Of a stretch of DNA of 64,000 bases, positions 10,101 to 18,672 are shown one piece after another. The stretch comes from Anaerolineaceae bacterium. GTDB taxonomy: Bacteria > Chloroflexota > Anaerolineae > Anaerolineales > Anaerolineaceae. How positions within the stretch are numbered: the stretch's first letter is position 1; the number at the start of each line of letters is the position of its first letter. The stretch is taken from positions 806,001 through 870,000 of the forward strand of contig JARKPB010000008.1 in assembly GCA_029975475.1 (NCBI GenBank), in the 5' to 3' direction. The notes beneath the pieces are model-generated. The model was not told the origin of the DNA. It was given only the letters and a program-made list of their open reading frames with translations, and made no database searches. The translations under genes were made by a program, and so were the position numbers.

Positions 10101-12460
10101 ATTCTTTCAACTTTTTCGGGATTATCATCCCAGTACAATTCCAGATTCAAATCTGTGCGGTACGCGCCGCTGGTATAACCGTTCCAGTCAATTCCATACC
10201 GGGAATACGGCAAGGGATCATCCCAGGATGATTCGAAAACCTGTTTCGACGCATGGATTCCAAGCTGACCATCACCGCTGCCCAGGGAGATTGCCAAGGT
10301 TACCGTGCTCCCTTTTTCAATTTGAAGCGGCTGATCAAGCTCGATTGTATAGGCAGCCCCACGGGGGTCGCTCCCCGATGCGCTGAAATTTGAACGAACC
10401 GTCCCCTGAACTTTTTCACCTTGCTGGTTTTCCAGAGAAACTATTAATTCTTTTTCAACGGGATTTCCGCTGCGGTCAACCACACGGTTCAGCAGGATTT
10501 GGCGAACCTCACCCGTCTGAATGGCTGTAAAAGAGGTTGAAAAAGATTTTTGGGCTGTGATCGCCATCACCGGTTCAGGCAGCCAGTCCCAAATTTCCCT
10601 TCCGTTATCGACGAGGGTCAAATTGATCGGCCCGTAAACGTTGATTTGTTTATCTGGCTCAGCCAGCCGGGCGATAAACCGGTATTTTTTTCCAGCTTGT
10701 AGAAAGAGAGCCTGATTGAAAAATACCTCAGCTTTATCTCCGCGCGGATCTCCCCCGCGGTACATAAAATCGGATTGTGTAAAAGCGGTGCCAATGGTCA
10801 AGTTCGAGTCTACATCAACCACATCCAGGAAGAGGCTCTTAATATCCGCGGTCCCGGTCGCGTCGATGGCGTACGTGAAGGTCACCTTTTGCAGTTCAGC
10901 AGATTTTTCAGGCTGATACAGCATATCCATTGGCGCACTGGCACTGATGGTATCCCCCAGTTGATAGGCGACCGGTTGATTTATTAATCCATTCGCGGTC
11001 TCTATTGGCACGGTAATCGCAGCCGGCACATTCTGGTAGATCCAGTCGGAGGCCGCCAGACGGGTTATAGGACGGGTGTAGATACGGGTAAACGCAAACG
11101 CCCAGGCTCCTGTCCCAACCAGGACGATCGCCACGGAAGCGATCGACAGGATTTTCTGCCAGGTAAACGCGCTTTCTTTCTTTCTCCAGGCCCAGCGAAC
11201 CAATTCAGCCAAACCCCAGCCGGCGATAACCGTCAGGGTTGGATAAATTGGTAGCTGATAGCGCATTGCCCTGGTATGGTTTATCGATTGCCACACAAAA
11301 ATCAAAGCTGTCCAACTCCAGGGAATCAGGAGAGTCAGTTCTTTTTTCTTAAAAATGCGATAAGCAATAAATATAAAAGCCAGCCACGCGGCCAGTCCAA
11401 GGGGCAGCCCTAAACCCCAGAACACCATATTTTCAAGCGCAAATGTTATCGGCCGGTTAACCCACTGAAGTGCCGGTGGAAAATCTGCCGAACCGCTGCT
11501 AAGCACAGAGATTTCGCGAAGGTTCGCGACCCAACGTTCATTGATGGAGAGGCCAAAGAATCCCGGGCCCATAAAGGCATAGGGATTCAGAACACGAAAT
11601 GTAACCAGAGAGACGAATGCTGCCAGGATCACCCCGCCGGTTAATGCCCAGATGTAATTACGGCGAGAAGTCTCCGGGATGGATTGATACTTTACCCAGG
11701 CTGCCAGCGGAAGAACGGCAGCGAGAGGAGCGGCAGAAACCTTCGAAGCCACCGCCATACCCAGCGCAATGCCGAAGGCGATGAAGTTAATATAACCCGG
11801 TGCGCTGCGCTTGAGCCAGTGAAGTATTCCGCGGGACGGATTTGAGCCGTCCAGATAATCCATCGGATCGCTGGAAGGACTTTTAACTTGTGATACGGCT
11901 ACCCGCGCGGCGAAGAGCAAACCCAGCGTAATAAAAAATACCAGATTCGAATCAACCGTGTAAAAATGCGCAGATTGAATCGGAAGAACGGCAAACGCAT
12001 AAAGCGCTGCGGAAAGAACCGCCGCGTCCTCCCTCCGCAACAAAGTACGCGCCAGAAAATAAACCAGCAAAATCGTAAGCGTATCAAATAAAGCAGAAAT
12101 CGTCCGGCCAACCATCTCGGTTTCGCCAAACCCAACCTGTCCAATGGCATCACCAACCGCGCGCGTGATAAAAAGCGGCCAGGTACCGTACACAAAGAAA
12201 CCGTGACCAAGATTGTGAGGATTCAGGCTCGATTTGGCTGTATCGAAATACTCCGACAAGCCGGAGACGGGCCGCATATCCGATGTGACCCAGGTGACAA
12301 AACGTTCGTCCGGATGAAGATGGTTGCCCTCTCCCCAATCCAAACCCACGGTTCTGAGAAGCGCGCCGGAGATTAGGACCAGGATCAGGAGGATATCCCA
12401 GCCAAACCGGGAAATTGCATTACTACTCAACTTATGCACGCTGCGATTATTTTCAACCAT
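7169..12460 (-). CDS. Giant GT39-DUF2298 fusion membrane protein
   Basis: At 1763 residues this is the largest protein in the window. Residues 1-460 form a polytopic GT-C-like module: the first loop has HPDERF with Asp51-Glu52, followed by the HGFFVYGTWPLF segment that matches PMT/GT39 proteins. Residues about 465-900 are mostly soluble and beta-rich, begin with the ASDWIYQNVP stretch seen after GT39 helices, and should face outside. Membrane helices resume near 955 and lead into a full DUF2298 module with YYYFG at 1118-1122, DLHAH, RMNTVFKFYLQSW and a final GLPGVVGWNWHQRQQR segment. The reading frame is continuous, so this is a real fusion and not a merged call. Start: ATG 12460 with TTAAGGACT upstream. 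Function is unknown; a two-active-site lipid-sugar processing enzyme is my inference. Confidence 0.88.
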   Translation of the reverse strand: MVENNRSVHKLSSNAISRFGWDILLILVLISGALLRTVGLDWGEGNHLHPDERFVTWVTSDMRPVSGLSEYFDTAKSSLNPHNLGHGFFVYGTWPLFITRAVGDAIGQVGFGETEMVGRTISALFDTLTILLVYFLARTLLRREDAAVLSAALYAFAVLPIQSAHFYTVDSNLVFFITLGLLFAARVAVSQVKSPSSDPMDYLDGSNPSRGILHWLKRSAPGYINFIAFGIALGMAVASKVSAAPLAAVLPLAAWVKYQSIPETSRRNYIWALTGGVILAAFVSLVTFRVLNPYAFMGPGFFGLSINERWVANLREISVLSSGSADFPPALQWVNRPITFALENMVFWGLGLPLGLAAWLAFIFIAYRIFKKKELTLLIPWSWTALIFVWQSINHTRAMRYQLPIYPTLTVIAGWGLAELVRWAWRKKESAFTWQKILSIASVAIVLVGTGAWAFAFTRIYTRPITRLAASDWIYQNVPAAITVPIETANGLINQPVAYQLGDTISASAPMDMLYQPEKSAELQKVTFTYAIDATGTADIKSLFLDVVDVDSNLTIGTAFTQSDFMYRGGDPRGDKAEVFFNQALFLQAGKKYRFIARLAEPDKQINVYGPINLTLVDNGREIWDWLPEPVMAITAQKSFSTSFTAIQTGEVRQILLNRVVDRSGNPVEKELIVSLENQQGEKVQGTVRSNFSASGSDPRGAAYTIELDQPLQIEKGSTVTLAISLGSGDGQLGIHASKQVFESSWDDPLPYSRYGIDWNGYTSGAYRTDLNLELYWDDNPEKVERITRALDQADYIYISSNRQWGTTVRVPERYPLTTAYYRLLLGCPASENVLNCYRNAVPGMYSGQLGYELVQVFTSYPNLGRWEFNTQYAEEAFSVYDHPKVMIFKKTAKFDPDRVRQLLEQVDTSRIIKNPGAADNQNSSKTLLLDDQQLNVQQEGGTWSELFHPDAWYNRYPGLGVLYWYLFLTLLGWLVYPSTRIIFNGLSDYAYPASRLVGLILLAYFSWLLGSTGFSFSKGNILLVLVVIAAVNLALAYLTRQKILEDIRNKSGVFLTAELVILAFFLLDLVIRYGNGDLWHPAFGGEKPMDFSYFNAVLKSTIFPPYDPWFAGGYINYYYFGFVLVGTPVKLLGIVPSIAYNFILPTLFSLGAATVYSFANNLFQSSSVSVKKNIRALISSKSVLAGIIAALFVYLAGNQGTLKMVLDGILRLGAPGGVIEPSGLIDKFGWFIKGIGQYLSGMRLPYSTGDWYWIPSRAIPFGEITEFPFFTFLYADLHAHLIALPVTGLAFLWALSIYFKGVFPLPRFDRKTLTAVLVTIIFGGIVIGSLRPINTWDLPTYFVIASGALIWSALQSELFLGYTGWKARFLGGVMAVLLLGLFSYCTYLPYLRWYAQGYNAFDIWKGPYTPINSYLTHWGLFLFILWTWLVVESVDWMASTPASSLRRLAPYKNSLFAAAVALLLVVIVLLVIGVQIAWIVLPTGVWIVILLLRPRLENAKRAILFLAGCGLALTLIVEFVTLRGDIGRMNTVFKFYLQSWVLLGMAAAAALVWIWPKIRNSAQSRASLSLWRVVFAFLMVNAFLYPLKAGISKIQDRIAPAAPRSLDGMSYMAFAGYSENGRDFKLDEDYRAIRWMQAEIKGSPVIVEANVPEYRWGTRYTIYTGLPGVVGWNWHQRQQRSLFGVDPVSPRVEEVTRFYLSNDRMDVEAFLNKYNVRYIVLGQLELAVYPPEGLAKFDQWQGDLWKEVFRDGDTRIFEVLRR

Positions 12461-12468
12461 ATGAGTCC

Positions 12469-14607
12469 TTAAGGCTGACCTGAAATTGGGACAGATCGAT
12501 CAGGCGGCACAAGAAAAATGAAGTAATCCTTGCCCTCAAGCCGGGCATTGTGATAACTGGTAATTCCATCAGGATACAGATTTTGAAGCTTCTTCAGGCT
12601 TTCAAGATCCTTCTCGTACACAATAAATAATTTTGGCGCAGGAATATCCAGAGTGGTATTAAAATCCTCGGGCCATAGAGCGTAATCTTTTCTTGGAAAG
12701 CCAGCGTTGATGCCCACCAGGCGCGTATCAACCCAGTAGGGGTACGGCACCACGTAGGCGGTTTCAGAGGAACCAATCGTATCCGCGTAAAACCGAATGG
12801 TCTTTCCGATCTCGCTGGTATTCCACGCGCCGGCCATAAATTGTCGGTCAAATGTCGTGAAAACCAGGGAAGCATTTTGAACCATACTGATGATATACAA
12901 CATGAGGCCCGCAAGGATTGCGATGGCTTTCCCGGATTTCCCGCCAAATTTCTCCATGATTGACCGTAAAAATCCTTCTAAGCCAAACGCGGCCACAATG
13001 AAAATCGGGATATATGCCGCAGCGCTGCGGTTCAGGGATGGATTTTCTTCAGGGAACGCCAGCGATAGAATGGATGGCATCATTAATAACGGAATGGACA
13101 AAAGGACCGCCAGGTCTTCCCAGCTTCGCTTTTTATAATACCGAGAAATTAACCCGATGGTCCCCACAAAGTAAAAAGCGGCAGAAACCACGTCCAGGGC
13201 CGGTCTGCCGGGGATGGAATGAACCCAGATTACGCCATTATCCAGGAACGGCATGAGAAGTGACTTCCATAAATTGTTGAGAAAAACCAGGATGACTGAA
13301 CCTTCAACTGCGCGTTCGCTGCCTGTCATCCTGGAAAAAGCGCGATAGCCAAACATATCCGGGTTCTCAGTCCAGTAGCGGGCAAGAGGAAGAAAAATGA
13401 CAAAAGCAGCGAATGCCAGCAGGATAAAATTCATGAGCGCATCCTGCCGATACCCGCGGGACTGGCGGTGAACCAGGAAAACCAGGAAAATAACCGCCAG
13501 CACGATGGGAACAAAACGCATCGGGCTGTACCCATGCAAACCAATGCCCAGGAAAATCCCCGCGAGAATAAAATCATTGCGGTTCATGCTGCGCAGCCCG
13601 CGAATGAGGAAATACAGCGCCGGAGCGGCAAAAAGTGGATAGATGGGAAACCGAAGACCAACCCGCGAAATGACATTCGGCCAGTAAGCGATGCCGCTCA
13701 AAGCCAGCGCTGTAATCCCAACCCAGCGATTGCCGATTTCTTTACCCAGTAAATAGATAAACGGCAGGGTAAAAATCCCGCACAGAACCGTGCCCAATTT
13801 CAGCGACATAAAGCTGATGCCGGTTCCAAAAGCCTGGCTGATAAAAGCCGTCAGGTAAAACTGAAATGCCTCACGGCCAGTGTTTCTGGGAAAGAAAATG
13901 CTGTACTGCCCGTCCAAAACATCCATGACGTCATACAACTTTTCTGCGTGGTCGCTAAACATTTCCCCAAGAACGCTGTCCAGACGGTAAAAACGGAAGA
14001 TCAAAGAAATGGTGACAACTGCAAGGATCAATAAACCAAAGCGGCTGATGGATATGGTCCAGGTTTTCTTTTTAAGATACAAGCCCAGGCGCTGGATAGG
14101 ATGATTCCGCCCGGGGACCCAAAAAGCCCAGAGAAAAGCAGCGATCGCCAGAAACCAGATGGTGACATTCAACAATGTAAAGCGGTTTCCGGAGAATAAA
14201 AAGAAACCCAGAATCAGAAAAATTAAACAGGCTGCCAGAGCCCCGGGGAAGAAACCGGCTGATTGCTCGAGTTTTTGGCGTTCAGGAAGATCCGCGGGCT
14301 GCCACTCGCGCTTTATCATTGCCCAGACCAGCCACATCGCGGATAACAGATAGAGAAATACCGCGGACGTTAAATCCCGCCCGCCTGGCTCTAAAAGCAA
14401 CTGAGCCAGCAAAGCCAGGAAAACAGCAACCGCAGTGCGCCAGGGAAAACGCCGGTTTTCATCTTGCGGTTTCACGGCTGCGTCTGCTGGAAGCGCGTTA
14501 AGGGGCAGCGGGGATTCCGAAGGCGCCTCTTCAGGCGCGGCGAGGTCGATCTTTTTTCTGCCAGGCAGAAGGCTTTTTAAATAATCCAGTACACTGGGTT
14601 CTTCCAT
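12469..14607 (-). CDS. GT39-like membrane glycosyltransferase with cytosolic N-terminal region
   Basis: The 712-residue protein has a polar, Pro/Ala-rich N-terminus (residues 1-55), two to four helices (about 58-100 and 120-165), then from about 190 a GT-C body. The first loop of that body reads RLDSVLGEMFSDHAEK, with Asp219, His220 and Glu222 in the position of the acidic pair of ArnT/PMT enzymes. NTGREAFQFYLTA and the LGKEIGNRWVG helix pair follow, as in GT39 proteins. A soluble C-terminal tail starts near residue 590. It lies 8 bases upstream of the fusion gene and 32 bases after the methyltransferase. No Shine-Dalgarno is obvious before ATG 14607. Likely an inner-membrane transferase using a polyprenyl-linked sugar; acceptor unknown. 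Confidence 0.75.
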   Translation of the reverse strand: MEEPSVLDYLKSLLPGRKKIDLAAPEEAPSESPLPLNALPADAAVKPQDENRRFPWRTAVAVFLALLAQLLLEPGGRDLTSAVFLYLLSAMWLVWAMIKREWQPADLPERQKLEQSAGFFPGALAACLIFLILGFFLFSGNRFTLLNVTIWFLAIAAFLWAFWVPGRNHPIQRLGLYLKKKTWTISISRFGLLILAVVTISLIFRFYRLDSVLGEMFSDHAEKLYDVMDVLDGQYSIFFPRNTGREAFQFYLTAFISQAFGTGISFMSLKLGTVLCGIFTLPFIYLLGKEIGNRWVGITALALSGIAYWPNVISRVGLRFPIYPLFAAPALYFLIRGLRSMNRNDFILAGIFLGIGLHGYSPMRFVPIVLAVIFLVFLVHRQSRGYRQDALMNFILLAFAAFVIFLPLARYWTENPDMFGYRAFSRMTGSERAVEGSVILVFLNNLWKSLLMPFLDNGVIWVHSIPGRPALDVVSAAFYFVGTIGLISRYYKKRSWEDLAVLLSIPLLMMPSILSLAFPEENPSLNRSAAAYIPIFIVAAFGLEGFLRSIMEKFGGKSGKAIAILAGLMLYIISMVQNASLVFTTFDRQFMAGAWNTSEIGKTIRFYADTIGSSETAYVVPYPYWVDTRLVGINAGFPRKDYALWPEDFNTTLDIPAPKLFIVYEKDLESLKKLQNLYPDGITSYHNARLEGKDYFIFLVPPDRSVPISGQP

Positions 14608-14639
14608 TCGGGCTCTACCGGATGATGAAATTTGGTTGA

Positions 14640-15434
14640 TTATACCCGCGCAGCAATATAAAAACTATACGCCCCATTGCTGCAGGGTTTTTCATTTATG
14701 TAAATTTTTCTAAGACTTGGTTCAAGCAGAATGAAATTCCACTTCTTTTCTGCCAGATTCCAGCGGCCGAAAATTTTTCTGGAGAACAAAGAAGGCAGCC
14801 CAAAATAATGCCCCCATTCCAGACAGGCTAACGCTTCAGGGGAAAAATAATCCCACTGATCAACCACTCTTAACCCGGCCGTCTTCAGGCGGTTTTCCCA
14901 GGTCAGGACATCATCCGTATGATAATGGCGCGAGATGCGGTTAAAAAAGGCGCGGTAACCCCTTGCCAGGATGTTCAAACCAATCCGATCCAACCATCTG
15001 GCGAGGGAAAGGTTGGCAGTAAAGCGCTGGTTCGGGACGCAAAAAATAAAGCGCGCTTCCGGTTTCATGACCCGCGCGACTTCCTTGAGAACAGGGTCGA
15101 GATCGGGGATGTGCTCGAGAACCGAATTGCTGATGACCGTGTCCATGCTCTGATCTTCTAATGGCAAAGAGGCTCCCTCCCCCCGAACAGCCAGGCGGTA
15201 AATCCCCCGGCCGGCCGCTTCCCGTAAAGGACCTTTCCATGGATCCAGCCCAATATCAATCGGCCGGGTGAAAGTAGTCGCGGCAAAGTGACCGTCTCCA
15301 CAGCCAAGGTCAAGGATTTTTCCATGAAGCGGCAGGTCATCGTAAAATCGAGCCTCGACGGCGCGCAGCAGAGCGCGGAAATACGGAAGCCCTTTAAGAT
15401 TTATCCAGAGATGATCCGTAGAATTTTCTGCCAT
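14640..15434 (-). CDS. Class I SAM-dependent methyltransferase
   Basis: The 264-residue protein has the SAM-binding motif I ILDLGCGDGHFA near residues 39-50, an acidic end of the second strand (DIGLDPW), the SMDTVISNSVLEHI motif around residue 107, and a post-motif strand FIFCVPNQRF. This is the Methyltransf_11 type common in glycan clusters, where such enzymes O-methylate sugars, cap chains or modify lipid carriers. The C-terminal 80 residues are not recognisable. The start codon shares one base with the stop of the GT4 gene (TGATG), so the two are translationally coupled. Cytoplasmic. The exact acceptor cannot be named. Confidence 0.85.
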   Translation of the reverse strand: MAENSTDHLWINLKGLPYFRALLRAVEARFYDDLPLHGKILDLGCGDGHFAATTFTRPIDIGLDPWKGPLREAAGRGIYRLAVRGEGASLPLEDQSMDTVISNSVLEHIPDLDPVLKEVARVMKPEARFIFCVPNQRFTANLSLARWLDRIGLNILARGYRAFFNRISRHYHTDDVLTWENRLKTAGLRVVDQWDYFSPEALACLEWGHYFGLPSLFSRKIFGRWNLAEKKWNFILLEPSLRKIYINEKPCSNGAYSFYIAARV

Positions 15435-16609
15435 CAGGATTTGTCGCTTTGAGGCTGCGGATGCAGCAGCTCCAGAAACAGAGTTTCATACTGTCGGGCG
15501 ACCGAGTCAGGAGCGTATTCAGCCTGCAGCGCATCTTTAGAAATAACGGGAAAATCGCTTTGCAGAATTTCTACGACAGCCTGAGCCAGAGCCGATGCGC
15601 TGCCAATCGGGATTATTTTTCCCAGACCGTGGCGCAGTACTGGCTGGCGGACGCCCGGTAAATTTGAGGCAACACACGGAATGCCGTTTAACATGGCTTC
15701 GATTTGAACCAGGCCAAATGATTCGGTTGAATTCAATGACGGTAATACCAGCACATCGAGCATGGGATAATAAGCGGCCATCTGTTCGGGGGTGAGGTTG
15801 CCAAGAAATCGCCAGTTTCCTGCTTCAGCCAACCTGTCAATTTGCGGCTTGAGCCGGGCGAAATAGGATTCTTCACCAATAATATTCTGATAAGGCCCGG
15901 CAAACAGCACCAGGGCTTTGGGATACAGCTTCAATATTTTAGGCATGGCATTTATTAATACTTCCACACCCTTTTCGCTGGCAAATCTGGCGGCCATTCC
16001 GATGACCGGCGATTGCTTTCCCGGATTCCATCTTTCCTTGAAGGCCTTTTTATCCGCTTCACTGATGGACGGCAATTCAACCGGTGGTGAAATTACTTTG
16101 ATCTTCTTTAATAATCTACGTAAATACGGCGAGCTCTCAGCATAATCCCGGGTATACGCCACGACGCGGTGGGTAAACAATCCGGCGAGATTATTCATCA
16201 ACAGAATCGCCTGGTTGGCAACCCAGGCTAGAAAGCCCGGGGGCATCTGCAAATCGCAGTGATAGGTAATCACAGTCGGCTTGTTCATGATTCGACCGCG
16301 CAGCGCCAGCCCGGCGGCGTCGAACTGAGGTAGATGCAGGTGGATCACATCTGCCCAGCGCGCCTGGCGAGTCGCCTCGATACCAAACCCGGGCATAATC
16401 ACCCCTTTGCTGATTCGAAAAGCCACAGGAACGCGGATAATCTCAACACCGTCTACGGTTTCGCGTCTGGAAAGCGCGCTGGAATACTGCGATGTGAGGA
16501 TGCGCACAGTGTGGCCTCTGGCAGCCAGCGCTTTTGCCAGGCGTTCAACATAGATGGTCAAACCGCTGGTGTGCGGCCGATAGTACGTGAGCGCAATCAG
16601 AATTTTCAT
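15434..16609 (-). CDS. GT4 family glycosyltransferase
   Basis: I place the start at ATG 16609 (MKILIALTYYRPHTSG), giving 391 residues. The frame is open further upstream, but that part lies inside the epimerase gene, and 16609 makes a 4-base ATGA overlap with its stop. The sequence has the GT-B architecture: the N-terminal Rossmann half with GLTIYVERLAKALAARGH, a hinge, then the nucleotide-sugar half with VIGMAARFASEKGVEVLI and the E-x7-E-like motif NSTESFGLVQIEAMLNG near residue 290. Such enzymes (glycogen-synthase-like GT4) use nucleotide sugars and retain the anomeric configuration. With the adjacent SDR epimerase it probably adds one sugar to a lipid-linked glycan on the cytoplasmic face. 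Confidence 0.9.
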   Translation of the reverse strand: MKILIALTYYRPHTSGLTIYVERLAKALAARGHTVRILTSQYSSALSRRETVDGVEIIRVPVAFRISKGVIMPGFGIEATRQARWADVIHLHLPQFDAAGLALRGRIMNKPTVITYHCDLQMPPGFLAWVANQAILLMNNLAGLFTHRVVAYTRDYAESSPYLRRLLKKIKVISPPVELPSISEADKKAFKERWNPGKQSPVIGMAARFASEKGVEVLINAMPKILKLYPKALVLFAGPYQNIIGEESYFARLKPQIDRLAEAGNWRFLGNLTPEQMAAYYPMLDVLVLPSLNSTESFGLVQIEAMLNGIPCVASNLPGVRQPVLRHGLGKIIPIGSASALAQAVVEILQSDFPVISKDALQAEYAPDSVARQYETLFLELLHPQPQSDKS

Positions 16610-17640
16610 GCAGATCCGAAAAGTTGCCGATTTTTCTCCACCCAGTGAACCAACTGAGTAATGCCGTCCGCGACTTTTATCTGCGGTGCCCATCCCAGTT
16701 TTTCTTTGGCGGACCGGATGTCCGAAATATATACTTTTTGGTCTCCTGGACGCCAGCCGCCGTAACTTACAGTAATTTTTTCCCCGGTGAGCTCCTCTAA
16801 TAACGGCCCAAATTCGTGCCAGATGGATATCGTGTGACCGCTGCCGCCGCCGATATTGAATACCCGCCCGGCGACCTGATCTATTTTTTCGAGCGCAAGA
16901 TCATAAGCATTGAGGAGATCATCCACGTGCAGGATATCCCGCACCTGTTTGCCATCCCCGTAAATTTTAATCGGCCTGCCGGTTAAAGCGGCGATAACAA
17001 ACCAGGCGACCCAGCCCTGATCTTCAATCCCAAACTGCCTGGGCCCGTAGATGCAGCTCTGGCGAAACACAACCGTTGGCAACCCGTAAATACGATAGTA
17101 ATCGCGCACATACTGGTCGCCGCTTCCCTTAGAACAACCATACGGCGAATGAAAGTCGAGCGGCTGCGTCTCGGCTGCCCCGTGTGGTAAATCAGCATAG
17201 GTGTAGCGGGTTTCGAGTTCTTTTACTGCCACATCGTCCATTCCCCCGTAGACTTTATTGGTGGACGCGTAGAGGAGCGCGGGTTTCTTTTTTGACTGCC
17301 GACAGGCTTCCAGGACGTTAAATGTGCCCAGCGCGTTGATTTCAAAATCCTCCCTGGGCCGGGTAACCGAGGTAGTCACCGCCACCTGCGCGGCAAGATG
17401 TACGACTACATCGGCATCCTGCACCGTTTCCGAGACAACCGCGGAATCGCGGACATCCCCTTTGATCAGGGTAAATGATTTTTCACCATAGGTTTCCCGC
17501 AGCCATTCCAGGTTTATTTTCGCGCCTGCGCGGCTCAAATTATCCAGAATGGTCACCTTTTCCCCGCGTTGAAGCAAGCGGGAAACATAATTTGAACCAA
17601 TAAACCCTGCGCCGCCTGTGATCAGGTAATGTGGTTTCAT
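16606..17640 (-). CDS. NAD-dependent SDR epimerase, CDP-tyvelose/paratose 2-epimerase-like
   Basis: The 344-residue protein opens with the NAD-binding GGAGFIG motif (residues 8-14) and has the NLSRAGAKINLEWLR stretch, an STNKVYGG strand, and SPYGCSKGSGDQY with the Tyr-x3-Lys catalytic pair of extended SDRs. The NLSR..NLEWLR and STNKVYG blocks together with FRQSCIYGPRQ are characteristic of RfbE-type CDP-tyvelose 2-epimerases. The other CDP-3,6-dideoxyhexose genes (rfbF, G, H, S types) are not in this window, so the precise substrate remains uncertain; another nucleotide-sugar 2- or 4-epimerase is possible. It starts 6 bases after the flippase-like gene and is coupled to the GT4 gene. Confidence 0.85.
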   Translation of the reverse strand: MKPHYLITGGAGFIGSNYVSRLLQRGEKVTILDNLSRAGAKINLEWLRETYGEKSFTLIKGDVRDSAVVSETVQDADVVVHLAAQVAVTTSVTRPREDFEINALGTFNVLEACRQSKKKPALLYASTNKVYGGMDDVAVKELETRYTYADLPHGAAETQPLDFHSPYGCSKGSGDQYVRDYYRIYGLPTVVFRQSCIYGPRQFGIEDQGWVAWFVIAALTGRPIKIYGDGKQVRDILHVDDLLNAYDLALEKIDQVAGRVFNIGGGSGHTISIWHEFGPLLEELTGEKITVSYGGWRPGDQKVYISDIRSAKEKLGWAPQIKVADGITQLVHWVEKNRQLFGSA

Positions 17641-17646
17641 TAAAAA

Positions 17647-18669
17647 CTACTCCTTTGATCCTTTTTCCCAGCCTGCAAACTCAGAAGCGTTTGAACGGAA
17701 AATGGCAGTAATTTTTTCGCCAGAAAACAATACGCCAGCCAGGCTATAAAATGCGGTTACTGTAAATTGCATAAAGTGCATGAAGATCGCATATGCCAAC
17801 GCTGATGAGGTATCAACGTTCAATATCGCCAGCGCGCCGACAATCGCCCCTTCCCACACGCCAAGAGCAGCCGGGGCGGAAGGTACGGCAACCCCCATCG
17901 CCAGCGCTGCATTCACAAACGCTCCCCACCATAGCGGCGCCCCCGGGGCAATGACCTGTAAAGCCAGATAATACTGCAGAACAGCAATCACCCAGGTGGC
18001 GCCAATTAACCCCAGACAGGCTAAAAACCTGCCAGGGTTTTGCAAAACACTCAACCCGTTGATCAAAGCGTCCAGTTGAGGGACGACAACCCGCTGAAAA
18101 AAGTTCCAGCGCTTCCCAAGCCGCTCAGCCTGAGCTTTCACCCAGATATGATTCCGAGAAATTAAGAATAAGACTAAGAATCCCAAAGCGACCGCAGCCA
18201 GGGTAAATATTGCGATAGGACGGGCTGAGTCCAGCCCTAAAGCCATCGGCAAGGTCGCGAGCATCATCCCTGCGGCGAAGAACAGATCAAATGCGCGCTC
18301 GATGATGACGGTCGAAATGACATGGAAACTGCCAACGCCGCTTCTTTCCCCGACCAGGATGGACTTTCCAATTTCTCCTGCCCGCAGGGGCAAAAGATTA
18401 TTCAAGAGGTAGCCGACATTCAGCCCCCAAAAAGTCAACCGCCAGCGGACGGGCTGATTGATCAACAACTTCCACATAAAAGCGCGGATGGACAACCACA
18501 GCGTGGTCAGCAGAAAAATGGCTGCAAAGATGCCCGGCCGGAATTTCAACAAACTGGTGGATAATGAGTCCCAGTTTGAAAATTTCAGCAGGATGGCAGC
18601 AACCACCAGGGTTATGATAACCCCTGGCAGCCAGTTCCAAATTTTATTCCAACGGGTTGGGGTTGACAA
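17647..18669 (-). CDS. UPF0104 / lysylphosphatidylglycerol synthase TM-region-like membrane protein
   Basis: The 340 residues form about eight membrane helices and carry the family landmarks NNLLPLRAGEIGKSIL near residue 90 and a short ERAFDL motif near 124, then GVWEGAIVGAL near 280. The family (UPF0104, LPG_synthase_TM, AglD-like) includes the flippase-like part of MprF and proteins of archaeal and bacterial glycan loci. It lacks the soluble aminoacyl-transferase domain of MprF. Between lepA (3-base gap) and the epimerase (6-base gap), it could move a lipid-linked sugar or lipid across the membrane. That role is inferred from family and context. Confidence 0.85.
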   Translation of the reverse strand: MSTPTRWNKIWNWLPGVIITLVVAAILLKFSNWDSLSTSLLKFRPGIFAAIFLLTTLWLSIRAFMWKLLINQPVRWRLTFWGLNVGYLLNNLLPLRAGEIGKSILVGERSGVGSFHVISTVIIERAFDLFFAAGMMLATLPMALGLDSARPIAIFTLAAVALGFLVLFLISRNHIWVKAQAERLGKRWNFFQRVVVPQLDALINGLSVLQNPGRFLACLGLIGATWVIAVLQYYLALQVIAPGAPLWWGAFVNAALAMGVAVPSAPAALGVWEGAIVGALAILNVDTSSALAYAIFMHFMQFTVTAFYSLAGVLFSGEKITAIFRSNASEFAGWEKGSKE

Positions 18670-18672
18670 AGC

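Noticed and set aside
15434-16693. Longer GT4 gene starting at 16693
   Set aside because: The extra 28 residues lie inside the epimerase gene, have no family similarity, and the ATGA overlap at 16609 with MKILIALTYY is the normal start.
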